A DNA stretch of 64,000 nt from Siderastrea radians (lineage: Eukaryota; Cnidaria; Anthozoa; Scleractinia; Rhizangiidae), in contig OZ024890.1 of the NCBI GenBank assembly GCA_964017195.1, forward strand, positions 70,051,376-70,115,375, given 5' to 3'. Position numbers and translations under genes: made by a program. Numbering within the stretch: the stretch's first letter is position 1; the number at the start of each line of letters is the position of its first letter. The notes under the pieces are model-generated. The model searched no databases. It was not told the origin of the DNA and worked only from the letters and a program-made list of their open reading frames with translations. Of this stretch, positions 1 to 29,978 are shown piece by piece.

Positions 1-771
1 GGATACCTGATGAAACACTCTTTCGAGTTTTTGATATGGCTTCTCAAACCATTCATAATTCTTGGAGAAATTCAAAGCAGAAGTTCGCAAAACTTTATGC
101 TAATTAAGATCCGGTTTCCAAACCACCGTCACGGTAGTGATTTCCTTTGTTTTCTCTTTATGAATTATTAATGAGTTTGAGAAGTAGGATTCCATTTTGT
201 GGACTAATTGAGTTTATTACCCACAGTTCCTGGATATTTGCAAGCAAGCGCTCTGAATAGCTCCTTTCTAATATAGATACAGCCCATAGGTTTTTAGGTA
301 AGGTTATTAGCTTACTCCTGGGAGTAGAGAAACAGCGCCTTAAAGGTAGTGCAAAGTATACTTTGTTTAACAGATTTTTTTTTTTTGGGGGGGGGGTGGG
401 GGATTTAAAGAACCTTTTTGCATGATCCAGGGGTTGTCCATATAATAAAACAACCTAGTATCCCACTGCAATCTTGTGGTGTGTGAGCTCATAGAGATTT
501 AAGGCTTACCTGTGGATAGTGCTGTTTCTTCAGTCTAAAAAACACGACTCCATACTGTCTGTCTCTACCCAGCTGAATGAATGAGCACCAGCGACCCGTA
601 AGAGAAACCTTCTGTAATGCTGTGGAATAATCCGCTTAATGTTACAGACGCGTACCTAAGCTCAACATCACCAAGCTACCTGGCTTGATTAACCTGTTGG
701 ATTACCTTCACCTTACCATCATTTCCAAATCTACGATACTAATCGAATACCATTTTTGTTTTGTCATACAG
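1..771. other. Intron or upstream flank, nothing recognised
   Basis: No coding exon, RNA gene or known repeat was recognised here. There is a T-run followed by a G-run near 371-401. The stretch ends in a polypyrimidine tract and an AG at 770-771 that serves the LamG exon, so it is probably the upstream intron of the gene that follows. Confidence 0.5.
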
Positions 772-3179
772 AGAAAGGTCTCCAAGGAGGAGGTACCTTG
801 ATAATCGGTGCCAAGAAGAAGATGCCACAGGGCGAATTTATCAACCGACTGAACGGAAGCTTGAGTAGCCTGAACATCTGGAACAGATTCTTAACGGCAG
901 ATGAAGTACAGAAGGTTTATCGTTCGTGCGACCAAAGCAGAGGAACCGTGTTATACTGGTGTGCACACGTGATTGGTCCCATGCTACGAAACGGCGTCAC
1001 CATGGTGACACCATCAACGGCATGCACTGCCTTATGTAAGTACACTGGAAAGTCCAAAGACTATCTGAATGACAACACAAGTTGTATTTTTAGGGAAAAA
1101 GGAAATCAAATTTTCTCTTCCTTGCCCCGCTAAGATTATTTAAGCCCTTTTCATCCGATCCCAGAATCACCTCTCATGTGACACAATGAACAGGCAGCAT
1201 GGTCTAGTGTTTAGGGCGCCAGACTTCTATTCAATCAATATACATAGACTTCAAGATGGCAGCCAGCTTGTTCTAGGCGTCATGATTAAGGACGACGCGA
1301 AGTTCAGTATACGAGTGAGAAAAAAACGATTACAATGGGTCGTCTTTCCTCTCCCACTTATTCGTTTTGGCCCGAAATTTCATGACGTTTACCGAATGGC
1401 ACGCAACTGGTTCCCAGGCCCTCACACGCAGCGACGAGTCGCGCGTGCCAATGGGTCATGTGAGGGCAGCTACCAGTTGCGATTCTTGAAAAGTTATTTA
1501 GATTCTTGTGACATTACTTAGATCAAGGGCCACAATGTCCTAGGGTTATCACTAGTTGAGTGTGTTGCACCTCAGATACTGAGCCTGCGAGCAGTCTCAG
1601 TTGTTTGAGGCAGTGTGTGGAGAGACAGGCTGCAATGCTAGTAAAACAGAAGGCTGCTCACAGACTTAGTTCTAACGATTGATTCTAAGAACAAAATCCT
1701 TGGATAGACGATCATTCAATTCAAATGAAAGTAAACGAGCACTACTTAATTAATTGGACACTCTATAACTGGAGTGAATAATAAATCGAGATAAACTGGG
1801 AGAAATTAATGAAGATTTAATCACAATCTGTTTGAAATAAGAAAACGACAAACTGAAACGGACGTACAATTTATTTAAATGCGGCAATTGTGGTCGAATT
1901 GGGTCTCAATGAAGTCTTCTCTATCTTTTAAATCTTTAATCATGGTAATTGCCACCAGCGTTACAAATAATGCTAATCCGGCAATGGAGCGGCCAGCGGT
2001 CGCTCAGTTACATGGTATAAGAACAAATTAAATGATAACAACGATATTAATTAAATTGTTATATTAAATAAGATTAGTAGACACTCTTCTGATGAATTCT
2101 GGGTACAACCAAGAACAAACGACGTCAGCTGACAACGTGTTCCATACGGGGATTGATCTTACATAAAAAGAGTGTTTGTAAGCGTCAACTGAAGAGGATG
2201 GGAGCCTGATCTTAAAGTCGTGACCGGCCCTTGTACGGCCATACGCAGGTACGGAGATGAGGTCATAGGGAAAGGAGATGTTGACTTGACCTCTATGTAT
2301 TTTATAAAACATTCCGAGATCGCATATCCTGTGCCTTGACTGCAGTGAAGGCCAGTTCAAATCAGTAAGCATTGATGAAACGCTACTATAGCGTCTGTAA
2401 TCATTGTTACCAAAACGTGCTGCGCGGCGTTGAACGGATTCGATACCGTCGATACCTTTCTTTGTATGTGGAGACCAAGCAACCGTGTGCATCTTGCACA
2501 CAATAGCTGGCTGCTAAAATTATAAAGGCGTGTAAAACTTAACCCTTTAAGCCCCAATAGTGGCAAGCGTCTAATTTCTTCTTACAATATCACAACTTGA
2601 TCAAACCTACAGCTAATGAGAATAGAGGAAATGATCACCAAAGATGAAATGTCTTGATGTTTAATGAAATTCTTCCAACTGGTAACACAAAAAATATAAA
2701 GAAAACAGTAAGGAGAATGTGCATGTTAATATTGGGTCTTAAAGGGTTAATTTTAAAGATCGTCAGTCCTTGAAGAAGTCACCTGCTGATCACTATTAAA
2801 TTACTGGAACTAAGATTCTGAAATTATCAGAATCATGAACCTCTAATTCGAAACGTTTCGAAATCTATTTCTCATTTAAAACAGCTTTAAAACACTGAGT
2901 AATAAGAAAGGTCTCTCTCTTTCAGACGGAGATGCTATATTCACAAGTCAAGCAAACTCGAGGCTCATGGGACACAAAATTACCCAGTATATAGTTACGC
3001 ACGAGTTTGTTTGCGCGTCACATTGCCTACGGATTTGTCGCTGTCAATCATTTAACATACGTAAACGGCATGAAGGCCAGTACCTTTGCCAACTAAACAG
3101 TGCTACGGATAAAGAGTTTCCCAACGACTTGATCTTAACAAACCACGAGAGTGCTACTTATCACGCCATGGTCTACTAA
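772..3179 (+). CDS. LamG/pentraxin-like plus PAN/apple domain protein, last two exons (5' end outside window)
   Basis: Two exons are supported: 772-1035 and 2926-3179 (stop 3177-3179). The first encodes the end of a concanavalin-like LamG/pentraxin fold, with a glycine-rich strand (GGGTLIIGAKK), the typical GSLSSLNIWNRFLTADEV segment, and then a cysteine-bearing tail. The second encodes a PAN/apple domain with the cysteine spacing C-C-C-C and the motifs CQSFNIRK and CQLN, as is common in cnidarian extracellular proteins. The first exon ends in phase 1 and the second begins with two bases, so the join is in frame and creates a Tyr codon. AATAAA lies about 95 bp after the stop. It is probably secreted or at the cell surface. 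Ligand and function are unknown. The 5' part lies outside the window or in exons I could not recognise. Confidence 0.7.
1186..1521. other. Intronic stretch with a SINE-head-like motif
   Basis: The open frame here is not recognised and lies inside the LamG-PAN intron. The segment around 1192-1225 resembles a tRNA-type A box (GGTCTAGTGTTTAGGGCGC), as at the head of the SINE at 58299. No B box follows at the right distance, so only a short relic is likely. Confidence 0.3.
2064..2505 (-). mobile_element. 5'-truncated CR1/L2-type LINE tail (end of reverse transcriptase ORF)
   Basis: The reverse-strand frame ending at 2064 reads as the C-terminal end of a non-LTR retrotransposon polymerase. It carries the segments WSPHTKKGIDGIESVQRRAARF, then a YRRYSSVSSML segment, LNWPSLQSRHR, RTRAGHDFKIRLP and the closing YKHSFYVRSIPVWNTL, which are hallmarks of the CR1/L2 clades. 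Only about 145 residues remain and the catalytic palm lies upstream of the break near 2505, so the copy is dead on arrival. It lies antisense within the LamG-PAN intron, about 30 bp from a TTAA MITE. Confidence 0.8.
2539..2750. mobile_element. TTAA-flanked MITE, copy 1
   Basis: A 212-bp non-coding element begins TTAACCCTTTAAGCCC and ends with the inverted match GGGTCTTAAAGGGTTAA. TTAA stands at both outer ends. The interior matches a second copy at 63069-63267. TTAA target choice and termini of this kind resemble piggyBac-type non-autonomous elements; the superfamily is an inference. Confidence 0.75.
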
Positions 3180-3271
3180 AGTGACATCTTGAGGTCATAC
3201 CTCAACAGATAGTGCTATGACTTCTGGGCCAAAGATTTGTACTGCCAAGGTCAAAAGAACAAGTTACCCCC

Positions 3272-3277
3272 AATAAA
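3272..3277 (+). promoter_or_regulatory. Polyadenylation signal AATAAA
   Basis: A canonical AATAAA lies about 95 bp downstream of the stop codon of the LamG-PAN gene on the same strand. Confidence 0.55.
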
Positions 3278-3482
3278 TTGAACAACACCTGGAGCATACA
3301 ACCCACAGTAGCCGAATGATTCTCTTTATTTAGGTAGATACAGCGTGTCCAAAGTGATGAAAGTAATGAGTTATGAATTGGTCAGGAAAGCGGGACCATG
3401 TGACCACCGCCTTCCACTAGGTTGGACCATGTTGCACCCTCCCAGATACTTTTCACCCTATATAGCAAAATATCCACACAGC

Positions 3483-3657
3483 TAGCCTGTTCCAGGCTCT
3501 CAGATAGTAGGGACGGGCACGAAAATTAGAAAGGGAACGCGAAAATAAAACGAGCAGGATCTGGGGAAAAGGAGTTGTCTCTCTCCAGCCCCACGCGTTT
3601 TTCGCCATCGTTTTCTTTTCGCGCTTTCCCCACTATCTCGGAGCCTGGAACAGGCTA
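3483..3657. mobile_element. MITE with TAGCCTGTTCCAGGCTC inverted ends
   Basis: A 175-bp element has 17-bp perfect terminal inverted repeats (TAGCCTGTTCCAGGCTC at 3483-3499, complement at 3641-3657). The match continues inward after a two-base mismatch. There is no open frame. It lies between the 3' end of the LamG-PAN gene and the 3' end of HIKESHI. Confidence 0.75.
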
Positions 3658-4830
3658 CCACACAGCTGAAAAGATCAGCAGATTTTAAATACGTTCGTAC
3701 GCTGGACGGGATACGAACTTCTTTGCACGATAAGACTCGGCCCCTGTGTGGCTAAAATTGAGTTTTAAATTCAAGTTAGTATTCTATTTATGGTGTTTCA
3801 TGCATTGAGCGGCAAACGTCAAACGATCAGTTGATCCTCGCCGCAGAACGCGATGCTTTACCTGATTTACGTAAGAATTTACTTGCGCGGCATGCCTGCG
3901 TCTTAGATGCCATTTTTAAAGGAAACCTAACTTAGTGAAATGCTTAGTTAAACTGTTATAGACTCCACAAAAGGCCAAGAAAAGATGTGCAATTATTATG
4001 GTATTTATCAAAGGTACAAGACCAGACTGAATTTTTAAAGAAATTTCTTCAGCGAGCCCCTCCCCCCCCCCCCCCTCTACTTCAAAATTCAGTTTAATGG
4101 CTCGTGATTTCTACTTTTCTAGTCTAAGTGACCCTACAAACTGAAATATAACCAACAATAAACAGCCCGCTTAGCTGGCGGTATTGCCATTTCGCGCGAA
4201 GGCGAAGTTTGAGTCGGCTAGGTTCGGAACTGATGAGGTGCAGTAAGGCTTCGCCTCTTGTTTTCCGGCTAGACTTTGCCTTCACACAAAACAATACCGT
4301 CGGCACGCTATGCCTTGCACGAAATCGCACCAAAGCATTCGGCTTCAACTTGAATAGCTTCTACCAGTCGTCAGTTACCGTGCTGCGTATCCACTTTTTT
4401 AGCGCCCGGTCGCTTTAATGTTCAGTAACTTTTTTTAATGGTAGAGTTTCCATCTTATTTTTGGTCTACAGAGCTGTACTTTTTTGTTTGTTTTGCTATT
4501 GATTTTTTGCAATGCATCGCTTGACTATCAAAAGAAATAATTTACGCTTGCGCCTGCTAATCTTTGAAAGTGATTCAGCAGCAACTACAAAAAAAAAACA
4601 CTATTCAGTATGAACAATCACAAACTTGTTCTTCATCGGTGCTCAGCTTAGCACCGGTTGCATGTTTGTGTTTCATGTTCTGATTTGGTCCATTGCTGTT
4701 TTCCTTTGCTGTGATTGGCCAAGCGTAATGCAACTAAGAGTCACTACAAAACTGCCTAATAAAGTTAAAAGTCTTTCCGACCATCCCCTCGCCAGCCATA
4801 GCGCTAGTTATAGATGCTATTCTCATGAAA
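3658..4830. other. Intergenic region between convergent genes
   Basis: No gene was recognised. A C-run occurs near 4064-4075. The overlapping open frames at 4124-4418 on both strands have no recognisable product. ATTAAA occurs on the reverse strand at 4434-4439, about 390 bp past the HIKESHI stop, and could be its poly(A) signal. That assignment is weak. Confidence 0.4.
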
Positions 4831-7800
4831 TCAACGTTTCCAAAAGTTAGGATCGTTTGTCATTTTCCTTTGGTAGTTTTCATACCATCTCTGTACCACA
4901 CTCAGCGGTACAAAGCTCTCTGAAGGATTCGGCGTCATTTGTGCTTGCGTTATTGCAAAGGAAGACGCAAAATTGAAGAAATTCTCCAGCATTTTTTGCG
5001 TGTACTCGACAAAAGTGTTCAAATTCGATGGGGTTGCGTTAGCCACTGGTGTCTGCTGGGCTAGCTGATTTAGGGGTTCAATTGAGATACCTATTTGAGC
5101 CCCTGTATGTGTGGTCGCAGTGGTATCCATTGAGAATGGGTTCTGTACTCTGTCCTCTGGTTTCACCTAAAGATTAAAATTGTCCACTTAAATTTGACTG
5201 ATCGCAGTGTTATGTAAGGTTTAATTCTTTGGAGTGGGAAGGTGCTGTTTATTATGCTTTGCAAGATGCTTCTACATGTATACTTCGAGTCTGTGGATAA
5301 AATCCTAAAGTGTGACATTCAAATGAAAGCTATTGAGCAGTACTTTCCTGTGGTACTGTTTATTACACTGTACAAGGAGGTTCTTACTTTTCAGTCTGTG
5401 GATAAGATCTCTAGGCGTGACCATTCAAATGAAAGCTATTGAGCAGTACTTTCTTGTGGCACTGTTTACAGAGAATATCATACAGAGGCTTAAACTGCCA
5501 ACTGCGTGTTATCACCCTCATCAGCCGTTGACCAGGAACTATTGTAGTTTCGGCAGCTATCAATGGGACTAAAGTTTCTAGCATCCCTGGATGGAATGCT
5601 AGTCCAATGCAGGGTTACCCCCAGCAGTATGTCACCGGTACCCATTTATACACCTGGGTGGAGAGAGACAAAGTGGGGTAAAGTCTATTGTCTAAGGAAA
5701 CAACATAATGGCAGGGACTGGGCGTCAAACCACCGACTTTCAGATCTGAAGTCCAACGCGCTAACCACTACACCACCACGCCCCCACCATTAACCACAAA
5801 CAACATCCTCTTAAAAAAATAATTTTCCAAATACGTTTCATTTTCCACATGCCCTGAATGATGAAAAATATTCATTGCCTGTAACAGGTTTCCTTTTTTC
5901 AGGGTTGTTATCTGACAAAGATTTCAAAAAGGTCAGGTTAATAGCCTCTATAGAACTCTTACAATGCAATTGATGAAAAAAGAGTTATTAAAAACAGCAT
6001 ACCTTTGCAAGTTTAAATATAGCACTTGGCTTGGCATTGGCAATGAATCCTAGCAACTGGCATGCAGGTCCCCCAGCACTTGGATAACAGTAGTAAACTG
6101 CCCCACCCATCCCATCTGGGAATGGCGTCACGCCCGTCAGGAACACCACTACATGGTGGATGCTTTCAACATCAAGTAAATTGAAAACAAACTGGGTTGG
6201 ACCAATCTGCTGGGCATCTGTTTGAACCTGATAGAAAATGGAAATAAACTTAGCATTACAAACGTTTTACCATCTGTTGACTCCATGTACTAAAAGACCA
6301 TTTTATAAGCATTGAATCGTGCATGGTTGAGAAATGCCAGCATCTCACTGAGAAAAGCTTAAGGCAATGGCATGTGTGGAACAGAAACACAACATCTGTG
6401 GTGAAAATGGGACGCTAGTTAAATGTTGCAGTTACCCTGCAGCATTTTGTAAGATTTTGTTAATCATTGGTGGGTACCCATTTGTACACCTGTGTGGATC
6501 TGTCTACTCCATCTTTTATAAGGAAGCTAAGCAAACCAGGCATGCATTTCTCAAAAGCCCCAAAACTTTTCGAGTCAATTTCGGGCACAATAATTCACAC
6601 TATCTCTTGTAAACAAAGAAGTTTAAAAGCAAGAGACTTTACTGTAAGTTAAACATTCCTTATCTTAATGACAAGTTAAAATAACAGCTTTGTAGAATGA
6701 GTGGTTCATATTAATTTTTTACGAATAGCTTTTCGGGGTCAAAAACTTTTCCGGGCTTTCGAGAAAGGCACCCCAGCTATGAACCACTGACACTCCAATC
6801 TACAAGTCAAAAGTCTGATCCTAAGCCCAACACACCATCAACTACACCACCAATGCACGAATGCACCATGAACAGGTTTAGGGCAGCTAACAGGACCCTG
6901 TCTGCCCCTCCCCCCCTCTTTGTCTGGAATTTTTTTTATTTTTTATTATTACTTTTTTTCATAAGCAACACCTCTCAAATGATATTTTGCCAAAATACCA
7001 AAATCTGTCATCTGAAGGCTTGACGTTTTGGTGACAAATGCTCCCAGAATGCAGGAGGTAGTATTTCAGAGAGCTGAGATTTTTAAAATTGCTAGTGGAA
7101 CTACAATGTAACAGGATGTAAAATAAATGTATTAAGGCAAATCTAAGGCCATTAGGTTTATATATCATTGCGAATATGCCACCTATCAATATTTCAGTCC
7201 TACCAGTATGCAAGACGTTTGTCACATAAACCTAGTTTACTGGCCTTAGCTCCCACGAGTCCCCTGTAGCTCAGTGGTAGAACATTTGGACTAGTAACCA
7301 GGAGGTCATAGGTTCGACTCCTGTTGGGAGAAGTCGGATTTTTTTCCGAGCTGCCTTTGTCATTAACTGATTAAAACATCTTTCTCAGGCTATGTCGTTT
7401 TCTCTCTTATTTAGGGAGAGAAGCATTGATTATAAGAAGACAAAGGTGTGAAGTTCAGATTTGAAAGGAGGCCTTAGCCTCCCTAGACCCTCCCCCTGGA
7501 TCCGTCCATGCCCTGATTCAGGGGCACCCAACGGTTCATTTCGGGGAATATCTGTTCGGAAGGCCTTAAATCACCTGAGATTTTCGGATTTAATTGCAGT
7601 GAAAGCTAGAGATTTCTTCAGCGAAACATCACGTCGGACTTTCGTAACAAGAGGATTTATTAGGTCCTATTGTTTTCGGAGGGATGAATATGTCGTTTAG
7701 AGTGCAAAATAAGGTCAGCTAGAATTTTCGGAGAACCATCAGCAGCTCAGAAATTTGGCGGATAGGATTCTGTTTCCTAAAATTTTCTACAGCCTAAATT

Positions 7801-8973
7801 TTCAGCTGAAAAATCTGAACAGATCAGTCTGTATTAGCTTAAAAGACATGCCTTTAAAAAGCTCAGAAACGATCTAAGAAAGCAGAAAATGATATTTCAA
7901 GTATTTTGCTAAAATTTTCTCGTTGGGTGCCCCTGCTGATTGAATTCGATTTGGAAGATTTGACTAAAGATTTAGGTGAGCTTATCTTCCAGAAGCTCAT
8001 TCCAGTGCATTTAGAGGTGTATTCACATGCATGCAGTGAATTTCCTGCTGAGCACACCTTGAAATGGAATACCTTTCGTTTGTATAACACGAAATTTACG
8101 CTCCTTGAAATTGATGCAAAATTTAAAAATTTGCATTATTTTAAGTTGCATTAATTTATTGAAATTTCTATCACTTTGTCTCTAAATTCTAACTCCTGTA
8201 TTAGATTTAGGCAAAGTGACACTTAAACAACTGATTTCTTAGCAAGCGCATATTTTGATCTAGCACATTTCAAATGGACAGCATGCATTTGGAATTAGTG
8301 TCTCAATGTGTTCTTCCTCAATAGAATATTCAAACTAAATTCCTTCACTTGAAAATTTTACCTTCTCTTTCACATAAGTTTCCTTTTTTCCAAACTATTG
8401 CTCTTTAATTTGCATAATTTTAATTCACATTATAAATTTCCAGTACCTTTGTAGACACAAAATGATAATTTCCTATCATAAGGTAAAGATAAGTTTAACA
8501 GAAGCTTGCTTCTGAGTTTATTTTAGTTTAAAATAAGCTTGTTGAGCATATAATTGAGAAAATAAAAGAATGAACGCAAAATATCAATCTAGTATTATAA
8601 TCATATGGGAATAAACCAAAACATAAGCTTACGTACTTTTTTACCCAGCCCTGGCACACGGAATCGAGACCTGTTGATATGAGCTTAGAGCTTCGATCGA
8701 CCCTCTACTACATGTGATTTCTGTCACATACAAATACGACAAATACTGCAGCTCATCAGAGACAAATAAAGTTTATTGTAACGTAGTCGAGAAAGCGAAT
8801 GAAACTCCCACACGTGCTGCCTGTCATGTATTGAAAGACTGTTTGATGAGACCTCCTATGAACTTTACGCAGAAAAATAAGGCCAAGAACTACGTTACAT
8901 CGATCCCAATAAAAATGATTTGAAAATAAAAAGCAATACTCACTAATCGCCCGGAAACAAGGCATCCAAACAT
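4831..8973 (-). CDS. HIKESHI: Hikeshi, nuclear import carrier for HSP70 (complete, three exons)
   Basis: Exons on the reverse strand are 8973-8944, 6227-6003 and 5166-4831 (stop included). Both junctions are in phase 0 with GT-AG borders (GTGAGT and GTATGC donors). The product is 196 aa, against 197 in human. It starts [10 protein letters not shown] and continues [17 protein letters not shown]. It has the [14 protein letters not shown] core and a GMGGAVYY segment. The C-terminal exon has [35 protein letters not shown] and ends WYENYQRKM...NFWKR, all matching the family. A second ATG lies one codon upstream (8976-8974); I chose the one matching the family start. Known role: Hikeshi binds FG-nucleoporins and carries ATP-bound HSP70 into the nucleus during heat stress. 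Intron 1 (2.7 kb) and intron 2 (0.8 kb) are repeat-rich. The gene lies head-to-head with the gene starting at 11185. Confidence 0.95.
5228..5470 (+). repeat. 105-bp satellite-like tandem repeat, about two units
   Basis: A unit beginning AGTCTGTGGATAAAATCC at 5288 repeats at 5393 (period 105) with high similarity, including the conserved AATGAAAGCTATTGAGCAG segment; a partial unit precedes it. Related single or partial copies lie at 32168-32327, 35508-35603 joined to 40707-40790, and 52820-52905 (reverse). It lies in HIKESHI intron 2, antisense to the gene. Confidence 0.8.
5575..5790 (-). mobile_element. tRNA-derived SINE (reverse orientation)
   Basis: The reverse strand begins with a tRNA-like head whose A box reads GGTGTAGTGGTTAGCGCG near 5786-5755, followed by a degenerate B box. 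The body contains the conserved ACACCTGGGTGGAGAGAG segment seen in widespread invertebrate SINEs. It is intronic and has no coding capacity. Confidence 0.6.
6538..6772. mobile_element. Probable MITE, degenerate inverted ends
   Basis: The left end (TTTCTCAAAAGCCCCAAAAC) and the reverse complement of the right end (TTTCTCGAAAGCCCGGAAAA) match with scattered changes. The interior is AT-rich with no gene. It lies in HIKESHI intron 1. The borders are approximate. Confidence 0.45.
7261..7345 (+). repeat. tRNA-like sequence, probably a SINE head
   Basis: TAGCTCAGTGGTAGAACATT (A-box region) is followed at tRNA spacing by GGTTCGACTCC (B box) and a T-run at 7338 that could end Pol III transcription. 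The anticodon arm fits only with an eight-base loop and the acceptor stem pairs poorly, so I do not call a functional tRNA. It lies inside HIKESHI intron 1. Confidence 0.5.
7519..7935. mobile_element. hAT-like MITE with CAGGGGCACCCAACG ends
   Basis: A 417-bp element has 15-bp perfect inverted ends (CAGGGGCACCCAACG at 7519, complement ending at 7935). CAGGG termini suggest hAT ancestry. The flanks share CTGATT (7513-7518 and 7936-7941), a plausible target duplication, though shorter than the usual 8 bp of hAT. It lies in HIKESHI intron 1. Confidence 0.7.
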
Positions 8974-8976
8974 CAT

Positions 8977-11184
8977 GAAACATCGGTTATTGATCGACAG
9001 TTGTGCCTGATGTTGTCAATGTTGAGATGTTTTCCACACTTGTGCTGTCAGCGGTTGACTGCAAAAGTGGAGGCCTTGGAACTCTATTAGTCACGTGTCA
9101 AAACATTGAAGGAGGCGTGAATCCGCTTTGATGAGAGTCGATATATTACTCTCGTTAAGTTAATTACATGAGAGAAACCACGGAGAAGATCCAAGCGGTA
9201 GAGGGCGAAGCCGCGAGGAACGAAGGCGCAAGCCCAAGGAGGTAAGAATTTTGCTTCCTTTTCCACCTGGCTCGCGCCATTTTTCAGTTTGTCTCGAATT
9301 TGTCGCGCGCAGGACTACTAATGCACCGATCAATTCGAAACTTCAACATCTCCCCCCCCCCGCCGGGCATACCCCGGGCATTTGACTGTGGATCGTGCCT
9401 GAGGAGGGGGGAATTTGAACGTTCCGTTTGAAGGGTGGGGAATTTGAACCAGATTAGCTCTTGTTCTGACGTAATACACCCAAGAGTTTTTCGGGTTTTG
9501 CAGAGTTTAACGGATTTAGAAGATAGAATTCGCCTTTGTTAGTGAATAACTCTTTCAAAAGGGTCTTTAAAAGAAGTCTGAAGGTGTCGTTACGGCATAT
9601 CATAGCTTCTGTGTATTCAAATTACATAGCAACAATTGAACTGCAACTCTCCTGGGAACTCATGTTTATGCCTCAAAGTGGGTGGGATTGTCAAGGTCAA
9701 GGTTAAAGGTGCGCGCTCTTTTTATTCAGGTATAAACAGTAAGATATCTCTACCCGTCCTGGGTTGTCATTTCTTTGCAGTCACTGGGTATATATTTCAG
9801 GACACAAAATCAAGTTTTGCACTTTTGGAGTTTGTTGAAATTTATTGAAATTCCCCTACAAAATAAAATAATATAGAATATTGTTTCGCGCCGCAATAAA
9901 TTTGCACTTTTCCCTTCTTCAAATCAACGCAAAAAGAGTGGAGTAATGTTGATGTGGCTAAGACTGGGCTAACCAGGAAGGGAATTTGGTCCGTTTTCGG
10001 GGGCTCCTAGTCAAAGTAAGCTCTTATTATTTTTGCGGGATTAGGATAAGTAAAACTCAGGCTAAATCGGCCGGTAAAAATTCGCGGGTGATTCTTCGTG
10101 AAATTCAACGAGCCTATGTACAAACGTTAATGAAAGTATCACTTTGAGTAACAATGACCCGGAATGTAGGTCGGTTACATTGTCACCCTTCGATTCATTC
10201 TTTTTTTTTACATGGCAGGCAATTAGTACCGTTTTTAGTTGTCGAGGTTTTCGCGTTCTTTAAACGAAGCACGAAAACTAAACCCACCCAAACAAACAGA
10301 TTAAAAGAAGCATTCGGCATCTTGTAAAAAAAACCGTTTTCTTCCAAGAAGAAAGAAAGCAAAAAGAAGGAGGCGAAACGTCCACATTTTAGCCTTTTCT
10401 TGTTTTTAATCACATACTGAACACAGCTTACCGTAATGCCTTTTCTTCGCGTGGAGTTTGTTTTCGTTACAATTAACAAAAGAAACAATGTAAAGCTATT
10501 ACACAAATGAAACGTCACTGTAGTCCTTATTGTACTCGTTGTTCACATAAAACTATTTTTGGACTAGAAGCTTTTTCTAACCCCAGTTAAGTAAATGACT
10601 TAAAGTAAATAAATTAAAGGTCATTTTTGCACGAATTTTTTTTTCTTTTTTCGAAAAAGCCAAACAGAATTCTTAAAACAAATACTTACTGACTGATCCT
10701 GTTTTGAGCCTGCGCATGCGCACTAGCAAGATACAGGCCGTTTGATTTTTAGGCGTGCAAAAAAATCAAAACCCGTTGCCACCTGCGCTATGGAAAGACC
10801 TGAATGTTTGAACCATTTTCCGCTCCCTTAATTTCCCGCTGACGTGAAGTTCGTCTCGCTGTGAAATGAATGAAAATAATTCCTCGTCCGGAATATGACC
10901 GATGTTTTCCCGCTCGATAAAGTACACGGTTGATTGACAATTATGAGCTGGCTTTGATGCAAGGATTTAATTTTGTTTTACTTGAATCGACGACGCTGAT
11001 TTGAAAGAAACAACGACATCACGTGGGATTATTGAGCTATTGGAGACGAAAAGTTTACTGGTTTTTTATACATTGAGCTGCTGACTTACGCTTTCTACAT
11101 TCATTTGGGAAAGATTTCTGGTTCACGTTACTTGAAGAAATACTTGGAGATTTTGGTGTGTGGGTTTTATTTCCAAAATCAAAG
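8977..11184. promoter_or_regulatory. Head-to-head intergenic region with two divergent promoters
   Basis: This 2.2-kb region separates the HIKESHI start (reverse) from the start codon of the GH116 fusion gene (forward), so it should hold both promoters and both 5' UTRs. No TATA box could be assigned with confidence. It contains a GC-rich patch at 9180-9240 and C/G runs at 9350-9440. The open frame at 10195-10518 was not recognised. Confidence 0.45.
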
Positions 11185-29855
<18,671 letters not shown>

Positions 29856-29978
29856 AAAAGACGTTTTCACTTTAGGGCCCCAGCACACGGCACAAGTTTC
29901 TTTCGGATCATTCGAATAGACGTAGCCGGGATAGTTTGCAATGATAGCAACACTTGCTCAACCAAAAAACAGGCATCG

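Noticed and set aside
1186..1521. Open frame of 111 codons
   Set aside because: No domain, no splice signals in agreement with the neighbouring exons, and part of it resembles a SINE head.
2755..2880. Third hammerhead-like motif (CTGATC...TTCGAAACG)
   Set aside because: The core reads CTGATCA and no stems could be paired.
4124..4418. Overlapping open frames on both strands
   Set aside because: No recognisable product, and the stretch between two convergent genes has no splice or poly(A) context for them.
7261..7345. Functional tRNA (Thr-like)
   Set aside because: A and B boxes are present, but the anticodon loop has eight bases and the acceptor stem pairs poorly; a SINE head explains it better.
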